DNA of 64,000 bases from Nitrincola alkalisediminis (GTDB taxonomy: Bacteria; Pseudomonadota; Gammaproteobacteria; Pseudomonadales; Balneatricaceae): NCBI RefSeq assembly GCF_009821115.1, contig NZ_VYTY01000007.1, positions 1-64,000 of the forward strand. Direction: 5' to 3'. A model generated the notes under the pieces. It saw only the letters and a program-made list of their open reading frames with translations. It had not been told where the DNA came from and did no database searches. This document shows, in pieces, positions 8,883-19,371 of the stretch. Made by a program: the position numbers and the translations under genes. Position 1 is the first letter of the stretch. Each line of letters begins with the position of its first letter.

Positions 8883-10415
8883 ATGTTTAACTTAATGATT
8901 CAACCTGGAAAAATGACGCTGGCCGATTTGCGCCGCGTTAACCTTGAGCCTGTAAAACTGTCACTTGACCCCAGCTGTCGCGAGCTGATTGATCAAAGCC
9001 ATGCCGCTGTTCAGCGGGTCATCGCTGAGGATCGTGTGGTTTATGGTATCAATACGGGGTTTGGTTTGCTGGCCAACACCCGCATCGAACCCAAAGACTT
9101 GGAGCTTTTGCAGCGCAGTATCGTTTTATCCCATGCGGCTGGCACTGGTAACATGATGGACGACTCTACGGTGCGTCTGATGATAGTCCTCAAAATCAAC
9201 TCCTTGGCAAGAGGTTTCTCTGGCATTCGCAATGAGGTGATTGATGCGTTGATTCAGTTGGTCAATGCTGAAGTCTACCCCTGTGTTCCACAAAAAGGAT
9301 CGGTGGGCGCGTCGGGGGATTTAGCACCCTTGGCACACATGAGCACTGTTTTATTGGGTGAGGGGGAAGTGCATTATCAAGGTCGCCGCATGAGTGGCGC
9401 GGAAGGCTTGGCAATTGCAGGGTTAAGTCCAATCACCCTTGCGCCCAAAGAAGGGTTGGCGCTGTTAAATGGCACACAAGCCTCGACTGCTTTTGCCTTG
9501 CAAGGCCTGTTTGCGGGAGAGGATTTGTTTGCCGCTGCTATTGTGGCGGGCACCTTCTCGGTTGAGGCGGCATTGGGCAGTCGCCGTCCTTTCGATGCCC
9601 GCATCCACGAGGTCAGAGGCCATCAAGAACAAATTGATACGGCCGCTGCCTACCGTTATTTGTTGGGTGAGTCGTCAGATGTGGGCAACTCCCATACCCA
9701 GTGTGAAAAAGTACAGGATCCGTATTCATTGCGTTGCCAGCCGCAAGTCATGGGTGCTTGTTTGCAGCAAATTCGTCACTCAGCTCGGGTATTGTTGACC
9801 GAAGCGAACGCTGTTTCTGATAATCCGCTGGTGTTTGCTGATCAGAATGAATTTATCTCTGGCGGTAATTTCCACGCAGAGCCCGTGGCGATGGCGGCGG
9901 ATAACTTGGCACTGGCCTTGGCTGAAATCGGTGCGTTATCCGAGCGACGCATGGCGCTTTTGATTGACACCCATTTAAGCAAGTTGCCGCCGTTTTTGGT
10001 CAACAATGGCGGTGTTAACTCAGGTTTTATGATTGCGCAGGTGACGGCAGCCGCACTGGCATCCGAAAACAAGAGCATGGCGCATCCGGCTTCTGTTGAT
10101 AGCATGCCGACCTCGGCGAATCAGGAAGACCATGTGTCAATGGCAACCTTTGCCGGACGTCGCTTGATTGAAATGGCCGACAACACCAGCGGAATACTGG
10201 CCATTGAAATGCTGTCGGCAGCTCAAGGGTTGGATTTCCGTGCCCCGTTAAAATCGAGCGAGCTCATTGAATCTGCAAAAGCCGTGCTGCGTGATCAGGT
10301 GAGCTTCTACGATAAAGATCGCTACTTTGCCCCTGATATTGAAAAAGCCAAGCAATTGGTCAAACAGGGTGCATTTAATGGCTACGCAACCCCCGGTTTG
10401 CTGCCAAGCTTTTAA
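8883..10415 (+). CDS. hutH: Histidine ammonia-lyase
   Basis: 510 aa. The self-forming MIO electrophile derives from Ala143-Ser144-Gly145 inside [12 protein letters not shown]. Other family marks are YGINTGFG at ~54 and the SDNPLVF and QEDHVSM segments further on. HutH removes ammonia from L-histidine to give urocanate, which is both the next substrate and the usual HutC inducer. It is the last structural gene of the operon; a strong stem-loop (10438-10466) follows, then hutC. Confidence 0.97.
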   Translation: MFNLMIQPGKMTLADLRRVNLEPVKLSLDPSCRELIDQSHAAVQRVIAEDRVVYGINTGFGLLANTRIEPKDLELLQRSIVLSHAAGTGNMMDDSTVRLMIVLKINSLARGFSGIRNEVIDALIQLVNAEVYPCVPQKGSVGASGDLAPLAHMSTVLLGEGEVHYQGRRMSGAEGLAIAGLSPITLAPKEGLALLNGTQASTAFALQGLFAGEDLFAAAIVAGTFSVEAALGSRRPFDARIHEVRGHQEQIDTAAAYRYLLGESSDVGNSHTQCEKVQDPYSLRCQPQVMGACLQQIRHSARVLLTEANAVSDNPLVFADQNEFISGGNFHAEPVAMAADNLALALAEIGALSERRMALLIDTHLSKLPPFLVNNGGVNSGFMIAQVTAAALASENKSMAHPASVDSMPTSANQEDHVSMATFAGRRLIEMADNTSGILAIEMLSAAQGLDFRAPLKSSELIESAKAVLRDQVSFYDKDRYFAPDIEKAKQLVKQGAFNGYATPGLLPSF

Positions 10416-10437
10416 GTCAGCGCTTATATCCAAGCGA

Positions 10438-10466
10438 GGTGGGTGTGCTATGGCATGCCCGCCTTT
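10438..10466 (+). terminator. Terminator after hutH
   Basis: GGTGGGTGTGC (10438-10448) pairs with GCATGCCCGCC (10453-10463) with several G-U pairs and a TATG loop, followed by TTTCTG. It would separate the hut structural genes from hutC. Confidence 0.55.
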
Positions 10467-10507
10467 CTGTGTGTCTGAGACGTCTGTCGCAATTGTTTAA
10501 GAGGGGT

Positions 10508-10521
10508 ATTGTCTTTACAAT
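10508..10521. promoter_or_regulatory. Possible HutC autoregulatory site
   Basis: ATTGT-CTTT-ACAAT is a perfect 5-bp inverted repeat 31 bp before the hutC start. It resembles the core of the hutI operator (TTGTATATACAA type) but differs in the central four bases, so it is a weaker candidate. Confidence 0.35.
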
Positions 10522-10552
10522 TTGAGCCCTTCGTTAAGTGGGATGAACTTGA

Positions 10553-11266
10553 GTGGATAGACAGCCGCGTTATCAGCAGATTAGACAATATATATCGGAT
10601 GCTATTCGAGCTAAGCAGTTTGTGTCCGGTGATCGAATCCCCACAGAGGCCGCGTTGCAGGCTCAGTTCTCTGTCAGTCGCATGACCGTCAACAAAGCAT
10701 TAAGGGATTTGGTGCAAGAAGGGCTGTTGGTGCGTTATCCAGGGCTGGGGACCTTTGTGTCAGATGCTAAGGCCGAGTCGCCTTTAACCGACATACGCAA
10801 CATTGCCGAGGAGGTTCAACTAAGGGGGCATGTCTACTCCTGTGATGTGATCAAGCTCGAAGCAGTGTTGGCCTCTGAGTGGGTGGCCATGCGCTTGGGT
10901 GTTATGGCAGGCAGCCGCGTTTACCATTCCTTAATACTTCATAAAGAAAACTCAGTCCCGATCCAGCTTGAAGACCGCTATGTGTCGGCCGATCTTGTGC
11001 CCCATTATTTAGCGCAAGATTTTTTAGCGCAAACCCCCAATCAGTATCTGTCGGCCACCTGTCCAGCAACCGATATTGAGCATATCGTTGAAGCGGTCTT
11101 GCCAGATGAAAAGGTGCGGGCGTATCTGCAGGTGGACGCAACAATGCCATGCCTGCAAGTGAGCCGTCGGACTTGGTCGGGCGAGCGTTTGATCAGCTTT
11201 GCACTGTTGACGCACCCAGGCTCCAGTTATAAATTGCGCTCAGTGGTTCGGTTGGGCAAGGACTGA
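10553..11266 (+). CDS. hutC: Histidine utilization repressor, GntR/HutC family
   Basis: 237 aa. N-terminal winged HTH (IPTEAALQAQFSVSRMTVNKAL) followed by a UTRA ligand-binding domain from ~95 to the end, the HutC subfamily layout. GTG start at 10553 with only a weak GGGA upstream, consistent with low expression of a repressor. It probably binds the palindrome at 4882-4907 and releases on urocanate. Position directly after hutIGUH supports the assignment. Confidence 0.9.
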   Translation: MDRQPRYQQIRQYISDAIRAKQFVSGDRIPTEAALQAQFSVSRMTVNKALRDLVQEGLLVRYPGLGTFVSDAKAESPLTDIRNIAEEVQLRGHVYSCDVIKLEAVLASEWVAMRLGVMAGSRVYHSLILHKENSVPIQLEDRYVSADLVPHYLAQDFLAQTPNQYLSATCPATDIEHIVEAVLPDEKVRAYLQVDATMPCLQVSRRTWSGERLISFALLTHPGSSYKLRSVVRLGKD

Positions 11267-11424
11267 GCCCGCCTAACTGTTCAGTCACGGCTAGGGTGGT
11301 GAATCTGTTCAATGAACGATAAATTGCCATGCTTAGATGTTAAACTTTAATCCTTGTGCTGTGTCACAGTCACATACATCCGTATAACCCCATTTATTTT
11401 CAATGCGTCAGGGAGATCGCCATT

Positions 11425-11967
11425 ATGTTAGAAAATGAAGTCACGCGCCTAGTCATTAAGCGTCATCCGTTCATTTACTTAGCGGGTTTAGTGCGTCTGT
11501 TTATTGCGATAGGGCTCTATTTGTTGTCGCAAAACGCCAACAGTGCACAGCCTTTTTGGGATAAATGGGCGGTCATTGAGTGGTACCGTGATACCGTGAG
11601 TGAGTACTTTGGTGCTGGCTTTGGCATACCCGCGCTCTGGGTGAGTCTTGCGATCTTGGCCGTCGCTGTTTGGTTTTTTATAAAAGCCATTGCCAAGTTG
11701 TTGCACCCGCTGACCCTAAGGGATGAGGTGACAAGCCATCGGTTGACGAGCCGTTCGGGTTTGCTGTTTCAACGTAAGCAGGAGTTGTATCTGCGCGCAG
11801 TTGATGGCGTTTTGTTGGAGCAAAGCTTAATAGGAAAGCTAATGAATACGGGGACACTGAAGGTGATAGGTCGTGGTGATAGTTCGATTACCTTGACGTA
11901 TGTGTTGTATTACGATGAAACAAAAGACGCTTTTGATCATTTGCTGCTCAAGGAAGCGCCGATTTAA
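11425..11967 (+). CDS. PH-domain (bPH2/YdbS-like) membrane protein
   Basis: 180 aa from ATG 11425, chosen over an upstream in-frame start at 11356 because GGGAG lies just before it. Two transmembrane helices are visible, ~22-38 and ~72-90. They are followed by a soluble bacterial PH-like domain (DEVTSHRLTSRSGLLFQRKQ ... GVLLEQSLIGKLMNTGTL). Members are membrane-associated proteins of mostly unknown function. Two stem-loops follow, the second with a U-tract. It has no obvious link to hutC or proV. Confidence 0.7.
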   Translation: MLENEVTRLVIKRHPFIYLAGLVRLFIAIGLYLLSQNANSAQPFWDKWAVIEWYRDTVSEYFGAGFGIPALWVSLAILAVAVWFFIKAIAKLLHPLTLRDEVTSHRLTSRSGLLFQRKQELYLRAVDGVLLEQSLIGKLMNTGTLKVIGRGDSSITLTYVLYYDETKDAFDHLLLKEAPI

Positions 11968-11976
11968 TCCTCTTCT

Positions 11977-12052
11977 GAGCCTGTTCAGGCTCGCTTCTAT
12001 CTAATCTCTATGAAGTAATCCTATCAAAGCCCAGATTCTCCTGGGCTTTTTT
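11977..12052 (+). terminator. Tandem hairpins, second one a strong terminator
   Basis: GAGCCTG/CAGGCTC (11977-11992, 2-nt loop) is followed by AGCCCAG (12028-12034) pairing with CTGGGCT (12041-12047) and a TTTTTT run. It terminates the PH-domain gene ahead of proV. Confidence 0.75.
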
Positions 12053-12143
12053 GCTTTTTCGTTAAAAATTAGGTAAGTTAAATAAGTGCTTTGCAATGCA
12101 ATGTATTGTGAGGCTTGATATTAACGAAACCTAAGGTTGGCGA

Positions 12144-13346
12144 GTGAGCATAAAACTCGAAGTTAAACATCTATATAAAGTCTTTGGCGATGAGCCAGCA
12201 AAAGCCATCGAAATGGCAAAACAAGGCATGGGTAAAGACGAGATTTTTACCAAAACGGGCATGGCGCTCGGCGTAAAGGACGTCTCTCTCCAAATACATA
12301 CGGGCGAAATTTTCGTCATTATGGGCTTGTCTGGTTCAGGAAAATCCACTCTGGTACGTTTGCTTAACCGTCTGATAGAGCCCAGCGCGGGCCAAGTGCT
12401 GCTTGATGGTGACGATATTGCCGCCATGTCTGACGAGGCGTTGCGTAACGTTCGACTCAAAAAAATCAGCATGGTGTTTCAGTCCTTTGCACTGATGCCG
12501 CATTTGTCTGTCTTGGAAAACACAGCGTTTGGTTTGGAGCTCGCAGGTATTTCGGTTAGCGAGCGCCATGAAAAAGCCCTGCAGGCTTTGCAGCAGGTCG
12601 GGCTCGAGGCGCATCAGCATGCGTATCCTGATGAGTTGTCGGGTGGAATGCAGCAGCGCGTAGGGTTGGCACGTGCGTTGGCAATCGACCCGGAAGTACT
12701 ATTGATGGACGAAGCCTTTTCGGCACTGGACCCACTGATTCGCACAGGTATGCAGGATGAGTTGGTTCAACTGCAAGCCAAGTATCAGCGCACCATTGTC
12801 TTTATTTCGCATGATCTGGACGAAGCCATGCGCATAGGGGATCGAATCGCCATTATGCAAGGCGGCGAGGTGGTTCAGGTCGGAACCCCTGATGATATCT
12901 TGCATAATCCTGCGAATGATTATGTTCGATCCTTTTTCCAAGGGGTGAATGTGTCTCAGGTGTTTACCGCCAAAGACATTTGCCGTCGCAAGCAATCGAC
13001 CATTATCCGCAAAACCCTCGAAGGCGGTGTCGTGGCGGCGATTGCACAATTACAAGAAGCAGATCGAGACTTCGGTTATGTCGTGGATAAAGAGGGGCGT
13101 TTTGAAGGTATTGTAAGCCTTGCCTCGCTTTGGTCGGCTGAAAAATCAGGTAAGTCACTCATGGCTGCGTGTTTATTGGATTTGCCGACAGTTAACGCCG
13201 ACGCGTCATTAAGTGAAATTATTTCCGTTATTGCGCAAGCACCCTGTGCCGTGCCAGTTGTCGATGATCACCAACAATACCTAGGTCTGATTACCCGAGC
13301 GCAGTTATTGCAGGCGCTGGATAGAGAAGAGGGCACGAATCCATGA
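12144..13346 (+). CDS. proV: Glycine betaine/proline ABC transporter ATP-binding subunit
   Basis: 400 aa. Walker [10 protein letters not shown] at 61-69, ABC signature [14 protein letters not shown], Walker [14 protein letters not shown], and a C-terminal ~120-residue pair of CBS-type repeats typical of osmosensing ProV/OpuAA. The N-terminal helical extension before the first strand (ALGVKDVSL) is also characteristic. GTG start at 12144. Its stop overlaps proW by four bases (ATGA), so the two are translationally coupled. It powers compatible-solute import under osmotic stress. Confidence 0.92.
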   Translation: MSIKLEVKHLYKVFGDEPAKAIEMAKQGMGKDEIFTKTGMALGVKDVSLQIHTGEIFVIMGLSGSGKSTLVRLLNRLIEPSAGQVLLDGDDIAAMSDEALRNVRLKKISMVFQSFALMPHLSVLENTAFGLELAGISVSERHEKALQALQQVGLEAHQHAYPDELSGGMQQRVGLARALAIDPEVLLMDEAFSALDPLIRTGMQDELVQLQAKYQRTIVFISHDLDEAMRIGDRIAIMQGGEVVQVGTPDDILHNPANDYVRSFFQGVNVSQVFTAKDICRRKQSTIIRKTLEGGVVAAIAQLQEADRDFGYVVDKEGRFEGIVSLASLWSAEKSGKSLMAACLLDLPTVNADASLSEIISVIAQAPCAVPVVDDHQQYLGLITRAQLLQALDREEGTNP

Positions 13347-14428
13347 CCACCACTACCGAAACTGCAGATCCTTGGTCAAGCGCAGCACCTCCGGCAGACA
13401 GATCCATGGCCTCAGACCCTTGGGGGAATGCCCCCAGTGCGGATGCGCAAGCGTCTGGGTCAAGCTGGTTGACTGCATCCAGCGAGCAGGCACCCATCAC
13501 CAATACATGGCTTGATCCCTTCCAGGTGGAATGGTTTGATTTGCGCGGCATCGTGAACACGGGTGTGAAGCACCTCGTCGAAAATTTTCGAGGGTTTTTT
13601 GATGTTGCAAAGCAACCTGTTGATTGGATGCTTGAAATTTTCACGCTCGCGCTGACCAGTGCCCATCCATTTGTGGTGATCGCGCTCTTTGCACTGGTGT
13701 GTTGGCAGGTGTCTGGCTGGCGCTTGGCGCTGGGCGGCATTGTGTCCTTGGTGTTTTTGGGTGCCATGAGTGTCTGGGATGAGTCCATGATCACCTTGGC
13801 CTTGGTGCTGACCTCTGTTTTCTTCTGTCTTTTGATTGGGATTCCTACAGGAATCTTAATGTCACGCAGTGAAGGTTTCGCGCGTGCGTTGCGGCCGATT
13901 TTGGATGCGATGCAGACCACGCCTGCTTTTGTGTATTTGGTGCCCATTGTTATGCTGTTTGGTATTGGGCGCGTGCCGGGCGTCATCGTCACCATTATCT
14001 TTGCCATGCCGCCGCTTATTCGCTTAACCCATTTAGGTATTAAGCAGGTGCCGGCCGACTTGATTGAGGCCTCGCGGGCATTTGGCGCCAGTCGTCGTCA
14101 AATTCTTTACCGTGTGCAATTGCCTTTGGCCGTGCCCACAATCATGGCGGGGGTGAATCAAACCCTGATGCTGTCGTTATCGATGGTGGTTATTGCGTCG
14201 ATGATTGCCGTGCCGGGTTTGGGCTTAATGGTATTGCGGGGCATAGGTCGACTGGATGTTGGTCTTGCGACGGTGGGTGGGCTCGGAATCGTTATGTTGG
14301 CCATCCTGCTGGATCGCATGACACAGTCTCTCGGACGAGACGCGCGTGAGCGCGGAACACGACACTGGTATGAATCAGGCCCTATCGGTTGGATTTATCG
14401 CCAATTCAAAACCCAGTCTAAAAACTAG
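13343..14428 (+). CDS. proW: Glycine betaine/proline ABC transporter permease
   Basis: 361 aa. A ~90-residue soluble N-terminal extension with repeated DPW motifs (ADPWSS, SDPWGN) precedes the membrane domain. The binding-protein-dependent transport signature is [22 protein letters not shown]. About six to seven helices follow in the ProW arrangement. It overlaps proV by four bases; proX begins 28 bases after the stop. Confidence 0.92.
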   Translation: MTTTTETADPWSSAAPPADRSMASDPWGNAPSADAQASGSSWLTASSEQAPITNTWLDPFQVEWFDLRGIVNTGVKHLVENFRGFFDVAKQPVDWMLEIFTLALTSAHPFVVIALFALVCWQVSGWRLALGGIVSLVFLGAMSVWDESMITLALVLTSVFFCLLIGIPTGILMSRSEGFARALRPILDAMQTTPAFVYLVPIVMLFGIGRVPGVIVTIIFAMPPLIRLTHLGIKQVPADLIEASRAFGASRRQILYRVQLPLAVPTIMAGVNQTLMLSLSMVVIASMIAVPGLGLMVLRGIGRLDVGLATVGGLGIVMLAILLDRMTQSLGRDARERGTRHWYESGPIGWIYRQFKTQSKN

Positions 14429-14456
14429 GTATTATCAAACTCCCAAGGAGAATAGA

Positions 14457-15446
14457 ATGCTAAGTAAACGAACCCAACATACCTTGTTATTCACCAGTCT
14501 GTTGAGCGTTTCTGGCTTTGCAATGGCTCAGCCGGGCAGTGGTGTAAGTGTTCAAGCTGTTCACAGCCCTATTGCGGAAGAAGCCTTTCAAACGGTCATC
14601 GTGAACGAAGCGCTAAAAGCCTTAGGCTATGATGTTAAGCCGATTCAAGAAGTCGACTACAGCGCCGGCTATACAGCCATTGCAAATGGTGACGCGACCT
14701 ACACCGCCGTCAACTGGTTTCCTTTGCACAATACAATGTATGAAAATGCTGGCAGTGATGATGCGTTTTACCGTGCAGGGCATTATGTAGAAGGTGCGGC
14801 ACAAGGCTATTTGATCGATAAGAAAACCGCCGATGCGCACAACATCACCAATATCGCCGATTTTGCCAAGCCAGAAATTAGAGCTTTGTTTGACAACAAT
14901 GGTGATGGAAAAGCCGACTTAACGGGCTGTCAGGCGGGTTGGGGTTGTGAAGGGGTGATCGAGCATCATTTAGATGCGTATGATCTCCGAGACAAAATCA
15001 ACCATAATCAAGGCTCCTATGCGGCGATTATCTCCGATACCATCACGCGTTATGAGCAAGGCGAGCCGATTTTTTATTACACCTGGACGCCTTATTGGGT
15101 ATCGGGCATTCTTGTTCCGGGTACCGATGTTGTTTGGTTAGAGGTGCCTTTCTCGGCAAACCCAAATGATACTGACACCGAGTTGCCGAATGGTCGTAAC
15201 TACGGCTTCGATATTAACTCGATGCGTATCGTTGCGAACAAAGCCTGGGCCGAAGCCAACCCTGCCGCTGCGAAGCTGTTTGAGGTGATGAGTCTGCCTG
15301 TGAATGATGTCAGCGCACAGAATATGCTGGTTCGTAATGGCGAAGACAGCCCTGCACAAATTGAGCGTCATGCGCAGTCATGGATTGCAGCACATCAATC
15401 GACGTTTGATGCCTGGGTTGATGCCGCGCGTGCGGCTGCAAACTAA
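14457..15446 (+). CDS. proX: Periplasmic glycine betaine/proline-binding protein
   Basis: 329 aa from ATG 14457, selected because AAGGAG precedes it and a Sec signal peptide begins directly there (cut near GFAMA-Q). An upstream in-frame ATG would overlap proW by 83 bases. The mature protein has the ProX core with Trp-rich binding motifs ([21 protein letters not shown]) and the [11 protein letters not shown] loop found in ProX. It delivers betaine-type solutes to ProVW. A strong terminator follows. Confidence 0.92.
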   Translation: MLSKRTQHTLLFTSLLSVSGFAMAQPGSGVSVQAVHSPIAEEAFQTVIVNEALKALGYDVKPIQEVDYSAGYTAIANGDATYTAVNWFPLHNTMYENAGSDDAFYRAGHYVEGAAQGYLIDKKTADAHNITNIADFAKPEIRALFDNNGDGKADLTGCQAGWGCEGVIEHHLDAYDLRDKINHNQGSYAAIISDTITRYEQGEPIFYYTWTPYWVSGILVPGTDVVWLEVPFSANPNDTDTELPNGRNYGFDINSMRIVANKAWAEANPAAAKLFEVMSLPVNDVSAQNMLVRNGEDSPAQIERHAQSWIAAHQSTFDAWVDAARAAAN

Positions 15447-15476
15447 TTCATTTCGGTTGTCATGTTAATGTCATAT

Positions 15477-15506
15477 AAAAACCCTAGCCTAGTGCTAGGG
15501 TTTTTT
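15477..15506 (+). terminator. Terminator of the proVWX operon
   Basis: ACCCTAGC (15481-15488) pairs with GCTAGGGT (15494-15501) across CTAGT, with A-tract and T6 flanks. The A and T flanks could let it work in both directions. Confidence 0.85.
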
Positions 15507-15622
15507 ATGCATGAATTGAGAGTTTTCCTCGAAGAATAGAAAGCTTTCCACTATAATCGCGCGTTTTATTGGCTGTAGGGCTATCCGTCTACTGACCAGA
15601 TTACAGGGTACGAGGAGCTGAC

Positions 15623-16720
15623 ATGATCAAAACCCCCTATTACCTTATCGATAAGGCAAGTTTATTGCGCAATCTGGAAAAGATCGCGTATGTGCGTGAG
15701 CATTCCGGTGCAAAGGCGCTGTTGGCGTTGAAATGTTTCGCGACTTGGTCGGTTTTTGATCTGATGCGCGAGTACATGGACGGCACGACCTCGTCGTCAC
15801 TGTTTGAAGTGCGCTTAGGCAAAGAAAAGTTTGGTAAAGAAACGCATGCCTACAGTGTGGCTTATTCTGATGATGAAATAGAGCAGGTTTTGGCGTGCTC
15901 TGACAAGATTATTTTTAATTCTATCAGTCAGTTACAGCGCTTTTCTGAAGCGTCTTCTAATCATGTGCGTGGCCTGCGGGTGAATCCGCGTGTCAGCACG
16001 TCTGAATTTATTATTGCTGACCCGGCACGGCCATTTAGCCGTTTGGGTGAGTGGGATCCTGTCAAAATCGAAGGCGTGATCGATCAGATCTCTGGCTTCA
16101 TGTTCCACAATAACTGCGAAAATGACGACTTTAATCGCTTTGATGAAATGCTGACGCAAATTGAAACAACGTTTGGTCATCTTTTGCATCAAGTTGAGTG
16201 GGTGAGCTTGGGCGGTGGCATTCACTTTACGGGTGAGGGCTATCCTGTTGATGCCTTTTGCGCACGCTTAAAGCAGTTTGCACAAACCTTCGGTGTGCAG
16301 GTGTATTTAGAGCCGGGTGAAGCGGCCATTACTTTATCGACCACTTTGGAAGTCACGGTGCTTGATACGTTGTTTAATGGTAAGAACCTGGCGGTGGTGG
16401 ACAGCTCCATCGAAGCACATATGTTAGATTTATTGATTTACCAGCAAAGCGCCAAGATGGCCCCCTGTGAAGGTGAGCACGAGTACATGGTGTGCGGTAA
16501 GTCCTGCTTGGCGGGTGATATTTTTGGTACGTTTAGATTTGATGCGCCGCTGAAAGCGGGTGATCGTTTATCTTTTATCGATGCCGCTGGTTACACAATG
16601 GTGAAAAAGAATTGGTTTAATGGCGTGCAAATGCCATCAATCGCAGTACGCCAGTTGGATGGCCGCGTTGAGCTGATCAGGGAGTTTACCTTCGACGACT
16701 TTGTCCAGAACCTCTCTTAA
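15623..16720 (+). CDS. nspC: Carboxynorspermidine decarboxylase
   Basis: 365 aa, fold-type III PLP decarboxylase (alanine racemase-like barrel). The Schiff-base lysine is K in LLALKCFATWSVF; later marks are HNNCENDDF, SLGGGIHFTG, YLEPGEA and the interface catalytic CGKSCLAGD. It decarboxylates carboxynorspermidine or carboxyspermidine. GAGGAG precedes the ATG. The partner synthase is 56 bases downstream, forming the Vibrio-type alternative spermidine/norspermidine pathway. A TATAAT at 15552-15557 may be its -10 box. Confidence 0.92.
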   Translation: MIKTPYYLIDKASLLRNLEKIAYVREHSGAKALLALKCFATWSVFDLMREYMDGTTSSSLFEVRLGKEKFGKETHAYSVAYSDDEIEQVLACSDKIIFNSISQLQRFSEASSNHVRGLRVNPRVSTSEFIIADPARPFSRLGEWDPVKIEGVIDQISGFMFHNNCENDDFNRFDEMLTQIETTFGHLLHQVEWVSLGGGIHFTGEGYPVDAFCARLKQFAQTFGVQVYLEPGEAAITLSTTLEVTVLDTLFNGKNLAVVDSSIEAHMLDLLIYQQSAKMAPCEGEHEYMVCGKSCLAGDIFGTFRFDAPLKAGDRLSFIDAAGYTMVKKNWFNGVQMPSIAVRQLDGRVELIREFTFDDFVQNLS

Positions 16721-16776
16721 TTATTAAGAGGGGTAAATTGTTCGGCCCATGTTAAAAAGTGGAGTTGAGGAAAGAA

Positions 16777-18018
16777 ATGAAAAAAAATGTTCTGATTATT
16801 GGTGCTGGAGGTGTGGCCCAAGTAGTGGCTCATAAATGTGCGCAACATAACGATATTTTGGGAAATATAGCGATTGCTTCCCGAAACATTGAAAAATGTG
16901 AGCATATTATTGCCAGTGTGTTAGAAAAGGGCAGCATGAAAGTGCAGGGTAGTCTTAACGCCTATGCTTTAAACGCATTGGATATTGAAGCGACTAAGGC
17001 GCTGATTGTAGAGACTGAGTCTCAACTGGTCATCAATGTCGGATCGGCTTTCATCAACATGTCTGTGCTGAGTGCCTGTATTGATACAGGGGCTGCGTAC
17101 CTGGACACGGCGATTCATGAAGATCCTGCAAAAATCTGTGAAACACCCCCTTGGTATGCCAACTACGAATGGAAGCGTCGTGATCTGTGTAAAGAGAAGG
17201 GCGTTACGGCTATTTTGGGTGTGGGTTTTGATCCGGGTGTTGTCAATGCCTATGCGGCATTGGCGGATCGTGAATATTTCGACTCGATTGATTCCATCGA
17301 TATCATCGATATCAATGCGGGCAGTCATGGGCGTTATTTTGCGACCAACTTTGATCCTGAAATAAACTTCCGCGAGTTTACAGGTCAGGTTTGGTCTTGG
17401 CAGAACAACGAGTGGACTTCAAATAAAATGTTTGAAGTGAAGCGTACGGATGATCTTCCGGTGGTAGGGGTGCAAACCTCTTACATGACTGGGCATGATG
17501 AAGTGCATTCTTTGTCCGCGAATTTGAAGGTGCCGAATGTGCGCTTTTGGATGGGCTTTGGTGAGCATTACATTAATGTCTTTACCGTATTGAACAATTT
17601 AGGTCTTTTGTCGGAGCAACCGGTTGTGACGGCTGAGGGCTTAGAGGTTGTGCCTTTAAAGGTGGTTAAGGCGGTGTTGCCGGATCCTTCTTCCTTGGCA
17701 CCGGATTACACAGGTAAAACCTGTATTGGTGATTTGGTGAAGGGTAAAAAGGACGGTCAGGATAAAGAGGTCTTTATCTATAACGTGGCCGATCATAAAG
17801 TTGCCTACGATGAAGTGGGTAGCCAAGGGATTTCGTACACGGCGGGTGTTCCTGCTGTTGCGGCTGCAATTCTGGTTGCCAAGGGTGATTGGGATGTGAG
17901 CACCATGGTGAACGTTGAGGAGTTGCCTCCGCAGCCTTTCTTGCAGTTGCTGAACGAGATGGGCTTGCCCACGCGTATCCGTGATGAGCAGGGTGATCGT
18001 GATTTAACGTTTAATTAA
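16777..18018 (+). CDS. Carboxynorspermidine synthase (saccharopine dehydrogenase-like)
   Basis: 413 aa from ATG 16777, preceded by TTGAGGAAAG. The N-terminal Rossmann motif GAGGVAQVVAHKC binds NADPH; the rest matches the saccharopine dehydrogenase family enzyme that reductively couples aspartate semialdehyde to a diamine. Directly after nspC, which fits condensation (this gene) then decarboxylation (NspC). Whether the product is norspermidine or spermidine depends on the diamine supplied; no diaminobutyrate genes are in the window. Confidence 0.9.
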   Translation: MKKNVLIIGAGGVAQVVAHKCAQHNDILGNIAIASRNIEKCEHIIASVLEKGSMKVQGSLNAYALNALDIEATKALIVETESQLVINVGSAFINMSVLSACIDTGAAYLDTAIHEDPAKICETPPWYANYEWKRRDLCKEKGVTAILGVGFDPGVVNAYAALADREYFDSIDSIDIIDINAGSHGRYFATNFDPEINFREFTGQVWSWQNNEWTSNKMFEVKRTDDLPVVGVQTSYMTGHDEVHSLSANLKVPNVRFWMGFGEHYINVFTVLNNLGLLSEQPVVTAEGLEVVPLKVVKAVLPDPSSLAPDYTGKTCIGDLVKGKKDGQDKEVFIYNVADHKVAYDEVGSQGISYTAGVPAVAAAILVAKGDWDVSTMVNVEELPPQPFLQLLNEMGLPTRIRDEQGDRDLTFN

Positions 18019-18032
18019 GTTTTGTGTTTGAT

Positions 18033-18068
18033 AAAAAAACCAGCTTTTTAATCGAAGCTGGTTTTTTT
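18033..18068. terminator. Terminator after the polyamine genes
   Basis: An A-rich arm with ACCAGCTT pairs with AAGCTGGT followed by T7, loop TTTAATCG. A/T symmetry suggests it can act bidirectionally. Confidence 0.85.
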
Positions 18069-18151
18069 GTTTTTTAAGTAATTAAGCAAGGTTCTTTTTC
18101 AAGGGCGTGTATAATGGCGTTATCTTGAATGAAGAGTATCCATAGAGCGTC

Positions 18152-19057
18152 ATGAGTCGAATTAACTGGTTTCCTGGCCACATGCATAAAGCCCGCAAAG
18201 AAATTGCAGAGGTGATGGATGAGGTCGATGTTGTAATTGAAGTGTTGGATGCGCGTTTGCCGCGCTCTAGCGAAAACCCCTTGGTGGAAACGCTACGCAA
18301 GGGTAAGCCAGTGCTTAAGTTGTTGAATAAGCAAGATTTAGCGGACCCAATGGTCACTGATGATTGGTTGGCGTATTTTAATGATCAAGAGGGCATCAAG
18401 GCGATTAGTCTTGATCAGGGTGATCATGCGTTAATTAAGCGCATTAGCAGTTTGTGTAAGTCGTTGGTGCCTGCGCGTGCGAAGGCGGATCGGCCAGTAC
18501 GTGCGATGATCATGGGGATTCCGAATGTGGGGAAGTCCACGTTATTGAATGCCATGATGGGGCGTAAATTGGCGAAGGTGGGCAATGAGCCGGCGATTAC
18601 GCGTCATCAGAAGCGTTATACAGTGCAGGATGGTATGGCGTTGTCAGATACGCCGGGCATTCTTTGGCCTAAGATTGAGGATATCGATTCGGGTTATCTT
18701 TTGGCGGTGAGTGGTGCCATTAAGGACACGGCCATTGAGCATGAGTTGGTGGCGGCGTTTGCGGCTGAGTTTATGGCGAACCATTATGCGGGTCGTTTGA
18801 TGGGCCGTTATAAGATCACTGATTTGCCTGATACGGCGGATCAAATTTTGGATGAGATCGGTCGAAAGCGTGGTTGTTTGCGACCAGGAGGGGTGGTGGA
18901 TCGACATAAAGCCTCCGAAATTTTAATTAACGAAATGCGTGGCGGAAAACTGGGTCGTATCAGTTTTGAAACCCCCGCTGAGTGGCAAGAGAAAGAAGAA
19001 GCGGCACGATTGGCTGCACTTGAGGCCGCTGAAGAAAACACAGAAGGTAAACTATGA
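18152..19057 (+). CDS. ylqF: Ribosome biogenesis GTPase YlqF (RbgA-like)
   Basis: 301 aa. A circularly permuted GTPase: the G4 element NKQD (residues ~50) comes before the P-loop GIPNVGKST (~122) and the G3-like DTPG (~166). Begins with the family-typical MSRINWFPGHM. It assists large-subunit assembly. It overlaps the next gene by four bases (ATGA). Confidence 0.92.
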   Translation: MSRINWFPGHMHKARKEIAEVMDEVDVVIEVLDARLPRSSENPLVETLRKGKPVLKLLNKQDLADPMVTDDWLAYFNDQEGIKAISLDQGDHALIKRISSLCKSLVPARAKADRPVRAMIMGIPNVGKSTLLNAMMGRKLAKVGNEPAITRHQKRYTVQDGMALSDTPGILWPKIEDIDSGYLLAVSGAIKDTAIEHELVAAFAAEFMANHYAGRLMGRYKITDLPDTADQILDEIGRKRGCLRPGGVVDRHKASEILINEMRGGKLGRISFETPAEWQEKEEAARLAALEAAEENTEGKL

Positions 19058-19371
19058 CACGCGAAAAGAAACGACGCAGCGCAGTACATCAAGACGAGTT
19101 GGTTTTTACCCCTCGCAAGCAGGAGCGCTTGGCTGATCCCGAAAGTTACGAGAGTCGTCGTAGCAAGGCGATCAAGGAGCGTAAGAAGCAGGCTTCAGTG
19201 TATGAGAAGGCACGTTTAGAGGCTGAGAAAGAGGCGAAGGCGGCAGCGGCGGGTCGCCGTGGGGCGCATAATACGGGGCCATTGGCGGATAAGATTCGTC
19301 GTTTGAATCAGCAAAAACGTAAAGCCGCTGAGCGCGATGCGCAAGCGGCTCCGGATGAGTCTGCTAGCTAA
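19054..19371 (+). CDS. Small basic coiled-coil protein coupled to ylqF
   Basis: 105 aa, unusually rich in Lys, Arg, Glu and Ala, with a long predicted helix around KARLEAEKEAKAAAAG and a basic tail. It has no membrane segment. Start ATG overlaps the ylqF stop by four bases, so it is co-translated with a ribosome-assembly GTPase. A ribosome- or RNA-associated role is plausible from charge and context, but no family is recognised. Its last eight bases overlap the convergent trxC gene. Confidence 0.75.
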   Translation: MTREKKRRSAVHQDELVFTPRKQERLADPESYESRRSKAIKERKKQASVYEKARLEAEKEAKAAAAGRRGAHNTGPLADKIRRLNQQKRKAAERDAQAAPDESAS

